NCBI GenBank assembly: GCA_000753455.2
Contig: LM994670.1
Span: 2,644,869 to 2,708,868, forward strand
Source: Clostridium jeddahitimonense
Lineage (GTDB): Bacteria; Bacillota; Clostridia; Clostridiales; Clostridiaceae
Length of the DNA stretch: 64,000 nucleotides
Direction: 5' to 3'
Every line of letters begins with the position of its first letter. The first letter of the stretch is position 1. Positions 50,551 through 58,355 of the stretch are shown piece after piece. Below the pieces are notes generated by a model. The model saw nothing but the letters and a program-made list of their open reading frames with translations, ran no database searches and was not told the origin of the DNA. Position numbers and translations under genes: made by a program.

Positions 50551-53007
50551 TTATGAAAACTCACTTAGTTTTAGTTTAGGATAATAATATGATATTATCA
50601 ACCCAATTATAGCTAAAAATTGAGATACATTACTTAATGGTCCTGCTATAGAAACTTTTATAATAAATTGAATTAAGAATATTCCTGCCCATAATAATGT
50701 CAACTTAATATTTATATTTTTAAATAAATTAGTCTTTACCATTCTCTTGTTATAAGCTTCTTTAGCATAATCTTCTGTTATAGGCTTTCTAATTAAAGCT
50801 GAAATTAAAAATATAAGTATTAATGCTATATTTATCATATATTTACCTTCCATCTTAAAAATATCTGACATTAAGTTATAAGTTAATCCATACATCGCAA
50901 AAGTTACAAGTGTTAAACCTTCTAGTTTAGTAACTTCCTTTAACCTCTTTGGCTTTATAAATAACATCAATACAGATGTATATAAAACACTTCCTAAAGC
51001 TATTACTGAACCATTAATATAATAATCACTTATAATATCTGTTACTATCCATGGCAATAGTGTTAAAGTTAACCATATTAATATATTAATTTTACTTGTC
51101 TCATCTTTTAAAATATTATTAGCTTCTAATTTTTGACTACCATCTTTGCTTTTAGGCCCCTTCTTTAAAGAGCTCGTGCTAAAGTACTCCGGTATTTTTA
51201 AAAAAATATTTGAATTTCCTAACACCACTAATTTTCCATCAAACATAGCCCCTTTACCATCTAATCCACAAAATGCTATATTAAACCAAACCTTATATGA
51301 CGTTTTTATAGTTACATCTATCTTATCTTCTGTATTTTCACGAAGTAGCCTTGCTTTTTTATTTTTTATTTGAATATAATATTTACTATTATGGTCAAAT
51401 ATAAATTCTAATAATATCTTCTCCCCTTTAGAAACAGTTTTTGAATCAAAGTTTGCTGCCATTCCAACCATAAAAGTATTTATATCCATATCAGGAACTA
51501 CTAAATCATCATTTTCTTCGGTAACCTTAACTAATTTATCTAGCGCAATTTCCTCTTCTCTTAACAACCTTTCAGCTGTTAAAATTCCACCAGTAATAGC
51601 TCCTTCAAATCCTCCCCCAGGATTGGTCCAAGAACCAGCTAAATATACGTTGGTAAAATCTGCTTTATTAGATAATCTATTAAATCCACCTTGTTTTATA
51701 TTTTGTTCAAACCCATACACAGCACCTTGTGAATTATTTGTATAACGTTTCATAGTGTGTGGTGTTCCTAGTTCTACTACCTTTATATGATCTTTAACAT
51801 CTGGGAAATACCTATAGACTAACTCTAATAATTCTTCTTTTACTTCTTCTTTTTTAGCCTTATATTCATCACTTTTATAACTTGGCCAATTTTTTATATG
51901 ATCAGCTACAACTACTACAAATACTCCTACATCTTTATTCAAATCAGGATCTAATATATCATAACTTGTTATTCCATAGCTTGTATTTGAATAATCTCCT
52001 TTTAGTGCACTTTCATAAGACACTTCATGATCTGCTGTATTTATTAGGTAATCTCCCTTTGTTATTCCGACTTCCGTTGTTTTACAATCAAGCCCGACAT
52101 AAAGCTGAGATAAACTAATTCCTATATCATTATTTTCAAGCTTATTTTTATAACTTTTTACCACTTTATTATCATCACTCATTAAATTTGTAAGATGAAT
52201 AGGGTCACAAGCAAATATAAATTCATCTGCCCTATACTCTTCACCACTTTTAGTATGTATAGCAGTAACTTTTTTACCTTTAACATCTATCTTAACAATT
52301 TCGCTTGATAAATAAATATCCCCACCATTTACTTTTATCTCTTCTGCGAAGGTATCAGATAACTTTCCAGCTCCCCCTTTAACATAGAATGTACCACCAA
52401 TATGGTAAGATATCCACGCTAAAATATAGTATAATGCATTTAGCTTTTTAGGCGGTAATCCATAATATAACCATAAGAAGCTAAACTCATTAATTAATTC
52501 ATCATCTAAATTAAAAGATTTTAAATAATCATATAAGCTTATATTTTGCAATTTTTGATAAATCATTGGAATTTTTTTTGATCCTAATTCTAATTTCAAT
52601 TCATTTATCTCATAAAATAATTCTCTAATCCCTTCTTCACAATCTTTATATTTATTAATTAGAAGGTTTAAATACTCTTCAAAATCGTCTGGAATATCTA
52701 TTTCCTCATTCTTACTAAAAATTGTTGCTGTTTCACTCTTTCTTAAAAACTCTACTTTATCAATCATATCTATACCTTTCATATGATTGTAAAAAATATT
52801 GTCAGGTAATAATCCCCCTATTCCATGTAAAGCTACATCAAATACATATAAGTTTCCATCCTTATCTTTTCTCTTGAAATTAGTAGCATATCCACCTATC
52901 ATATAATGCTTCTCAAATACAGCTACCTTCTTTCCATTCTTGGATAATTTTAATGCTGATGATAATCCAGCAAGTCCACCGCCAACTACAATTACATCGT
53001 ATCTCAT
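50551..53007 (-). CDS. Three-domain FAD oxidoreductase-SCP2-like-membrane fusion protein
   Basis: An 818-aa protein. Residues 1-~500 are a phytoene-desaturase/carotenoid-isomerase-like flavoprotein: VIVVGGGLAGLSSALKLS at the N-terminus, VYLAGSWTNPGGGFEGAITG at the C-terminal FAD site. Residues ~510-620 resemble a sterol-carrier-like SCP2 domain (FDSKTVSKGEKILLEFIF, KVWFNIAFCGLDGKGAMF). Residues ~650-818 contain five to six membrane helices. The combination suggests redox chemistry on a polyene or isoprenoid lipid handed over by the lipid-binding domain at the membrane. The true substrate is unknown. AGGAGG precedes the ATG, and a terminator-like hairpin sits just before it. Confidence 0.8.
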   Translation of the reverse strand: MRYDVIVVGGGLAGLSSALKLSKNGKKVAVFEKHYMIGGYATNFKRKDKDGNLYVFDVALHGIGGLLPDNIFYNHMKGIDMIDKVEFLRKSETATIFSKNEEIDIPDDFEEYLNLLINKYKDCEEGIRELFYEINELKLELGSKKIPMIYQKLQNISLYDYLKSFNLDDELINEFSFLWLYYGLPPKKLNALYYILAWISYHIGGTFYVKGGAGKLSDTFAEEIKVNGGDIYLSSEIVKIDVKGKKVTAIHTKSGEEYRADEFIFACDPIHLTNLMSDDNKVVKSYKNKLENNDIGISLSQLYVGLDCKTTEVGITKGDYLINTADHEVSYESALKGDYSNTSYGITSYDILDPDLNKDVGVFVVVVADHIKNWPSYKSDEYKAKKEEVKEELLELVYRYFPDVKDHIKVVELGTPHTMKRYTNNSQGAVYGFEQNIKQGGFNRLSNKADFTNVYLAGSWTNPGGGFEGAITGGILTAERLLREEEIALDKLVKVTEENDDLVVPDMDINTFMVGMAANFDSKTVSKGEKILLEFIFDHNSKYYIQIKNKKARLLRENTEDKIDVTIKTSYKVWFNIAFCGLDGKGAMFDGKLVVLGNSNIFLKIPEYFSTSSLKKGPKSKDGSQKLEANNILKDETSKINILIWLTLTLLPWIVTDIISDYYINGSVIALGSVLYTSVLMLFIKPKRLKEVTKLEGLTLVTFAMYGLTYNLMSDIFKMEGKYMINIALILIFLISALIRKPITEDYAKEAYNKRMVKTNLFKNINIKLTLLWAGIFLIQFIIKVSIAGPLSNVSQFLAIIGLIISYYYPKLKLSEFS

Positions 53008-53022
53008 ACAAATCCTCCTTTG

Positions 53023-53060
53023 AAAAAAATCTATATGCTATTTTTACAGCATATAGATTT
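53023..53060 (-). terminator. Terminator or attenuator before the FAD fusion gene
   Basis: A 12-13 bp stem AAATCTATATGCT / AGCATATAGATTT with an 8-base loop is followed on the minus strand by seven Ts and then at once CAAAGGAGG. It either ends the upstream acetyltransferase transcript or conditionally stops the fusion-gene transcript. Confidence 0.7.
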
Positions 53061-53081
53061 ATCTATCAATATAAGAAACGG

Positions 53082-53112
53082 TATGTTACATTTTTAATAT
53101 TGTAAGTTGCAT
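53082..53112 (-). promoter_or_regulatory. LytTR-like direct repeat upstream of the FAD fusion gene
   Basis: TATGTTACAT (53082-53091) and TAAGTTGCAT (53103-53112) agree at 8 of 10 positions and start 21 bases apart, the spacing of LytTR sites. The LytTR gene in the same cluster is the candidate binder. Confidence 0.45.
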
Positions 53113-53221
53113 AAATTAATATACGAAAAGCATAAAAGTTTATTTTAATTTGCCTTCTCATATCTAATATCTACTTCACCACTTCCAATTATACAGATTG
53201 TATATCCTTTACTAGTTTCTT

Positions 53222-53983
53222 TTAATATTCTATGCAATCATCTAGAATTTTTATAAACTTTTTCTCGCTTAATACTTCATTGGTTATAAACTTTCCATTA
53301 TAAAATAAAGAATATGTTGTAAATGGTGATGGTGCGTTTTGAGCTTGACTCTTATTTTTATATTTATTTATTTTAATCTTTAACTCTCTACTATCTGCTA
53401 CTTTTTTTATTATTTGAACATATTTTTCCGTATGAGGACATTGATTAGAATAATTTAATACCAATCCCATTTCTTCTATGTCTCCATTTTTTGCACATTC
53501 TTTTATTGAAGGTGCTACTTCATCTTCATTAAACGAAATATATAACAATTCATAATCTGGCTTAGCAGTATCTGCTACTTTAAAGCCCTTATATTTAAAA
53601 TAATTTCCATCACTTAAAAATGGCTTTTTATTTTTTGATGACAATACTACAATTCCTCTTTTTCCTTGTAACTTACTATCATTAATACATTCTTCTAATA
53701 ATAAATTTGATATACCTTTTCCTTTATATTGCCCTGATACCCAAAAACAATTTATAACCATATACCCTTCTGCATTAAAAGGAAACCATGCACTTTCTGC
53801 TGGAATGTACTCTATAAAAACCTTTCCTCTAACATTTAGCTTTTTAAATATTAAGCCTTCCTTCAGTCTTTCCCTCATCCAATCCTTTTTAGACTGAATG
53901 CAATTTTCACCCTTCTTTTCAGCAATTGAGCAACATATATGTTCAGTATCAATATTGCTTTCAGTTATTTTTATAATCTCCAT
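53222..53983 (-). CDS. GNAT acetyltransferase with YoaP-like C-terminal domain
   Basis: A 253-aa protein. The N-terminal ~160 residues are a GNAT fold with the acetyl-CoA loop SGQYKGKGISNLLLEE. The C-terminal ~80 residues match the YoaP-type extension (FTTYSLFYNGKFITNEVLSEKKF), which is thioredoxin-like in layout and includes a QCPH motif. Such proteins are common in clostridia; substrate unknown. It is 18 bases downstream of the GyrI-like gene and so in the same operon. Confidence 0.82.
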   Translation of the reverse strand: MEIIKITESNIDTEHICCSIAEKKGENCIQSKKDWMRERLKEGLIFKKLNVRGKVFIEYIPAESAWFPFNAEGYMVINCFWVSGQYKGKGISNLLLEECINDSKLQGKRGIVVLSSKNKKPFLSDGNYFKYKGFKVADTAKPDYELLYISFNEDEVAPSIKECAKNGDIEEMGLVLNYSNQCPHTEKYVQIIKKVADSRELKIKINKYKNKSQAQNAPSPFTTYSLFYNGKFITNEVLSEKKFIKILDDCIEY

Positions 53984-54001
53984 AAATTATTCCTCTCATT
54001 T

Positions 54002-54619
54002 TTATCTCACCCTATATCTTAAAACAGTCTTTAATTTATCAGTTGCTGTCTTTCTAAAATCTGATATATAAATTTCTCTATGAACCAATGTCTTTATTTC
54101 TAAATTATTGTCATTGCAGAACTTTTTCATTACTTCAAAAGTCATAGCTTCATCATCAAAAGATCCTATATGCATCATTTGAACACACTTTCCTTCTTCT
54201 CTACTTTCAAAGTTAACATTATCTAATAATCTATGAGGCTTTTTCTTTTTAACTATTTCCATAGCTTTATTAAATACTTCTTCAGTAACAAAATCAGGTT
54301 GTCTTATCATTAATGTATAGACTAGCTTATCTTTATCTAAAACTTCCTTACCTCTTGCTTCTTCTTTTAAATCCCATAAACCTTCTAAAGGATATACTAC
54401 GTAATCATAATAACCATCTATATCTATACCATTTCTAGGCATCATTTTTATTGCATATGCTAATGAATATAAAACTCCAATAGCTTCAGAAAACCCTTCA
54501 CTATTTGGATTTCCTTCACCACTTAATTGAATAAATTTAAACTCCTTAATATCAACTACTTCTGGTTTTGATTTTGGCAGATAATATTCCTTCTCTTTTT
54601 TTCTCCACTCATACTTCAT
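54002..54619 (-). CDS. GyrI-like small-molecule-binding protein
   Basis: A 205-aa protein of the GyrI-like/SOUL-BRE group: VVDIKEFKFIQLSGEGNPNSEGFSEAIGVLYSLAYAI, with the conserved Trp in EGLWDL and MMHIGSFDDE near the C-terminus. The fold binds or hydrolyses small hydrophobic molecules; no DNA-binding domain is present. It sits between a WYL-domain regulator and an acetyltransferase, a cluster often seen for detoxification. Confidence 0.85.
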   Translation of the reverse strand: MKYEWRKKEKEYYLPKSKPEVVDIKEFKFIQLSGEGNPNSEGFSEAIGVLYSLAYAIKMMPRNGIDIDGYYDYVVYPLEGLWDLKEEARGKEVLDKDKLVYTLMIRQPDFVTEEVFNKAMEIVKKKKPHRLLDNVNFESREEGKCVQMMHIGSFDDEAMTFEVMKKFCNDNNLEIKTLVHREIYISDFRKTATDKLKTVLRYRVR

Positions 54620-54673
54620 AATTATTTCTCCTAATCGTCTATAATCTATTTAACTCTTTAACTTACTATAACT

Positions 54674-54707
54674 AAAATAATATGACATCTATATGTCATA
54701 TTATTTT
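54674..54707 (-). terminator. Hairpin after the WYL regulator gene
   Basis: Perfect 14-bp AT-rich stem AAAATAATATGACA / TGTCATATTATTTT with a 6-base loop, beginning at the stop codon of the regulator and followed by TAGTTATAG. A weak terminator that would lower read-through into the GyrI-like gene. Confidence 0.65.
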
Positions 54708-55617
54708 AAGAAGAGTATATTTTTATCATTTTCTCTAGTCTACTAGCTATAACATCTCTTATATAAGCTGGTTCTAAAACCTCTACGTTACAGCCAAAAG
54801 AAAGAATATATCCATAAATCCACTCACTTTCAGGTAGTTCCATGCTTACTTCATATGTATAATTACCTTTATCAACTACATCCTTACTATCAAACTCATC
54901 AAGAATTCTATATAAAGCTTCTTTATTAAATAATAACTTTAACTTAATTAAATTTATATTTTCTTTCTGTGCATTATTAACCTCTATTTTATCTATCTCT
55001 CTTCTAATAAACCCTTCATTAAGTAACTCTAAATCCTTTATTCTACTTATTTTGAACATTCTAAGGTCCTCTTTTAATCTACAATATCCATATAAATACC
55101 AAGCTTGACCTTTATATATAAGTTTCATCGGCTCAATAATTCTTTTTGATTCACTTGCAATACTATTTACATATGAAAACTTAATTAACTTATTATTTAA
55201 TATTGCATTTTTTATATAAGTAAATTTATCACCTTCATTAAAATTACTTCCCCACCTTGAAAAATCTATTTCTACCCAATTTTCTAATTCCCCTTTATTA
55301 AACATAAAACTAATTTTATCTATTACAGAACTAACTTCAGGATACTTTATAGATTGTAAAGTTTTAAGTGCAACTATAAGACTTTGTTTGTCGCTATCAG
55401 ATAATATTGTCTTATTTATTGAGTATCCTTCTAAAAGTGAAATTCCTCCACCTTTTCCCTTACTCATATATACTGGTATTCCAGAAGATGACAAAACTTC
55501 AATGTCTCTGTATATTGTTCTTGTAGATACTTGAAATTTTTCTGCTAGCTCTTTAGCTGTAACAATATTTTTATTTAAAAGTATCACTGTTATCTCTATC
55601 AATCTATTAATCTGCAT
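54706..55617 (-). CDS. WYL-domain transcriptional regulator
   Basis: A 303-aa regulator of the YafY/DeoR-like group. The N-terminal helix-turn-helix is AKELAEKFQVSTRTIYRDIEVLSSSGIPV. A WYL domain follows (~135-200) with IEPMKLIYKGQAWYLYGYC, and a WCX-type C-terminal part. WYL domains sense small ligands or nucleic acids. It probably governs the downstream GyrI-like and acetyltransferase genes. AGGAG precedes the ATG. Confidence 0.9.
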   Translation of the reverse strand: MQINRLIEITVILLNKNIVTAKELAEKFQVSTRTIYRDIEVLSSSGIPVYMSKGKGGGISLLEGYSINKTILSDSDKQSLIVALKTLQSIKYPEVSSVIDKISFMFNKGELENWVEIDFSRWGSNFNEGDKFTYIKNAILNNKLIKFSYVNSIASESKRIIEPMKLIYKGQAWYLYGYCRLKEDLRMFKISRIKDLELLNEGFIRREIDKIEVNNAQKENINLIKLKLLFNKEALYRILDEFDSKDVVDKGNYTYEVSMELPESEWIYGYILSFGCNVEVLEPAYIRDVIASRLEKMIKIYSS

Positions 55618-55638
55618 TTTATTCTCCTTTTAATTCGA

Positions 55639-55675
55639 AATAGCTAGTACTGAATAAAATTCCTTACTAGCTATT
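55639..55675 (-). terminator. Inverted repeat after the YesN-like gene
   Basis: Perfect 11-bp stem AATAGCTAGTA / TACTAGCTATT with a 15-base loop between the response-regulator stop and the WYL gene. Little T-run; probably a terminator. Confidence 0.5.
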
Positions 55676-55736
55676 ATAACTTTACATCATATATACTTAA
55701 ATAACTTCCTCTAACCTCACTTATTAGGCTTTATCT

Positions 55737-56480
55737 TTACCTATTTTTATATTCTAATGGCGATAACCCAGTATATGTCTTAAATACTCTACAGAAATAA
55801 TGATGACTTGAATATCCAACTATCTCAGCAACTTGCCCAACCATTATATCTTCCCTTTCGCTTAATAACTTCATAGCTTCCTCCATCCTTAGCTCAGTTA
55901 TATATGCAGAAAAGCTTTTATTTACTTTTTTCTTTATTATTCTAGTCATATAAGATTCACTAACATGAAACATTTTAGAAAGATTGCTTAAATTTACTTC
56001 AGCATCTTTATAATTTTCTTTAATATATTCAATAGCCTTATTTGCTATAGATCTACCATTGTCTAATTTAGATTTTGATACATCTACAACATTGCCTATA
56101 TCCTTCTCTTTTATATTATCTATAGCTTTTTTAATAACATCTATAAGTTGCTTTTTATTTATAGGCTTTAATAAATAATCAAAAGCCCCTAATTGCAAGG
56201 CTCTTTGGGCATATTTAAAATCATCATGTCCAGAAATAATTATAACTTTTGAATCAGGAATATAAGGCTTTACCATCTCTATAACATCTAACCCTTTTAT
56301 CCCTGGCATATTTATATCCATTAAAAGTATTTGAGGTAAAAACTTCTTAATAGTTTCTAAAGCCTCTTGTCCATTTGCTGCAGGTTCTGTAATATTAAGT
56401 GGTAAATCAGAAACTTCTAACATTTTCTTTAATCCGTTTCTTATAACTCTTTCATCATCAGCAATTACTGTTCTTATCAT
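55737..56480 (-). CDS. AraC-type response regulator (YesN-like)
   Basis: A 247-aa regulator. The receiver domain (1-~120) has the acidic pair ADDE, the phospho-site Asp in ILLMDINMPG and the Lys in DYLLKPI. The C-terminal AraC/XylS domain (~145-245) has two helix-turn-helices, the second ending YFCRVFKTYTGLSPLEYK. It overlaps its kinase gene by 23 bases, with AAGGAG inside that gene. It probably activates the divergent reductase gene at 58356. Confidence 0.92.
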   Translation of the reverse strand: MIRTVIADDERVIRNGLKKMLEVSDLPLNITEPAANGQEALETIKKFLPQILLMDINMPGIKGLDVIEMVKPYIPDSKVIIISGHDDFKYAQRALQLGAFDYLLKPINKKQLIDVIKKAIDNIKEKDIGNVVDVSKSKLDNGRSIANKAIEYIKENYKDAEVNLSNLSKMFHVSESYMTRIIKKKVNKSFSAYITELRMEEAMKLLSEREDIMVGQVAEIVGYSSHHYFCRVFKTYTGLSPLEYKNR

Positions 56481-58197
56481 CTATATACTCCTTATTTGTT
56501 ATTGGAATTTTTATTAATACAGTAGTGCCCTCCCCTAAGGTACTGCTTACTTCTACTCCTGAATTTTCACCGTATACAAGCTTTATTCTTTGACTCACAT
56601 TATATAATCCATATCCAAACTTTTCATTTTTTATATTTAGTGATGCTCTAAGTTCATTTAATGTTTCTTCATCCATCCCTACACCATCATCATATACTGA
56701 AATATATACATAATCATTTATCTCATAAACAGATACCTCTATATTTCCACTACTTAGCTTTGGCTTAATTCCGTGATAAATGGCATTTTCTACAATAGGT
56801 TGAATAATAAGTTTTATTACTGTAATCTCACTTAAGCTTGAATCAAAATCAATAGTAAACTTTAAAATATCTTCATACCTCTTCTCTTGAATAAACAAAT
56901 AATTTTCAATATGTTTTATTTCTTCGCTCAAAGGTATAAACTCTTGTCCATTACTTAAAGATATCCTAAAAAAGTTTGATAATGCTTCTACCATCTCAGC
57001 TATTTCAAGTGCATCATAATCATAAGCCTTCCATTGTAAATTGTCTAAAGTATTATATAAGAAATGTGGATTTATTTGTGCTTGTAACACCATCAATTCT
57101 GCTGATCGCTTTTCTTTTTCCTCTTCGTATATCCTATCCATAAGAAATCTTATTTTACTTACCATGCTATTAAAGCTTCTAGAAAGATTGGAAATTTCAT
57201 CATTGCTATTAATATTAACATCACAATAAACCTCTAAATCCCCATCTTCCATCTTCTTTATGGCCTTTGTTAATTTATTTATAGGATTAGATATAGACCT
57301 ACTAACAGCAGTACATAATATTATTGATATAATTAACATCCCTCCCCATATAAATAATACTGTATACACTAATCTATCTTTATCCCTAGATAGCTCTTTA
57401 GCAGATACCATGCTACAAAGTGACCAGCCTCTAGTATTTGGGATAGTTGTAAAAAATACAACCTTGTCTACTTTTTTGCCTTCCATTATGTCGTATGAAC
57501 CCACTCCTGTATTAGGATAAGTTCTAATTATCTCTTCTAATTTATTAATATCTTCTACTAAAATATCATCTGGTTTTTGAGCTGAATACATATTCCCCTC
57601 ACTATCCATTATCCATGATGTGCAATTATAAAAATCTATACTTCTTGCAATTTCAGAAATCTTCTTTAAAGAAATAGCGCCATTTATAAATCCAGTCTTT
57701 ATTCCATCTTCATTATATATAGGATAACAAATAGTAACTATTGGAGCCTTATCAGTATGAGAAACTATAGGTGTACTAATAACATACTCAGCATTAGTTG
57801 ACATAGCCTCTTTAAAATATTCTCTTTCTGAAATATCTATAGTTAATTCATCACTTACCCATCCTAGGCCATTGGTACTTCCAATAGCAAAGGTCCCAAA
57901 ATCATTACCATAAAGTTTGCTTAACCTATCATTTAGTCTATCTATATATGGCTTTATTTTCTCCATATCCATATTCATAACTTCTTCAAGTTGACTTATA
58001 ATTCTAATCTCACTAATCCTCTGATTTAACCATAACCCTGCATCAAGTGCCTTGGATTCAATTACATCAGTATTTAAATCGTAAGTCATCTTATTAACAG
58101 AATTAATTATTTTCGATCCTGCCAAAACAAGAAAAACTATTAGTACAACTGTTACACAAGAAGTAAATAAAATCGTTATCTTTGTTCCTATTTTCAT
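56458..58197 (-). CDS. Sensor histidine kinase (YesM-like)
   Basis: A 579-aa membrane kinase. Two membrane segments (~8-30 and ~280-300) flank an extracellular dCache-like ligand domain (~35-275). A HAMP domain follows (~305-355), then the His-kinase core with QINPHFLYNTLDNLQW and an ATPase domain with ENAIYHGIKP, DDGVGMDE and GYGLYNV. The kinase is divergent from an extracellular FMN/FAD reductase, so its ligand may be that enzyme's substrate or product. AGGGGAG precedes the ATG. Confidence 0.92.
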   Translation of the reverse strand: MKIGTKITILFTSCVTVVLIVFLVLAGSKIINSVNKMTYDLNTDVIESKALDAGLWLNQRISEIRIISQLEEVMNMDMEKIKPYIDRLNDRLSKLYGNDFGTFAIGSTNGLGWVSDELTIDISEREYFKEAMSTNAEYVISTPIVSHTDKAPIVTICYPIYNEDGIKTGFINGAISLKKISEIARSIDFYNCTSWIMDSEGNMYSAQKPDDILVEDINKLEEIIRTYPNTGVGSYDIMEGKKVDKVVFFTTIPNTRGWSLCSMVSAKELSRDKDRLVYTVLFIWGGMLIISIILCTAVSRSISNPINKLTKAIKKMEDGDLEVYCDVNINSNDEISNLSRSFNSMVSKIRFLMDRIYEEEKEKRSAELMVLQAQINPHFLYNTLDNLQWKAYDYDALEIAEMVEALSNFFRISLSNGQEFIPLSEEIKHIENYLFIQEKRYEDILKFTIDFDSSLSEITVIKLIIQPIVENAIYHGIKPKLSSGNIEVSVYEINDYVYISVYDDGVGMDEETLNELRASLNIKNEKFGYGLYNVSQRIKLVYGENSGVEVSSTLGEGTTVLIKIPITNKEYIDDKNSNC

Positions 58198-58355
58198 TTG
58201 TAAAATCTCCCCTTTTATACCTTGTTAGTTCGTAAAAGTACAACTTTGTGAAAACTTTTGCAAATACTTTTTATTTGATACCTATTATAATATAAACATG
58301 ATAATTAATATAAAACAACAATAAAATTGTTTTTATTAGCGAAAGGATGATAGTA

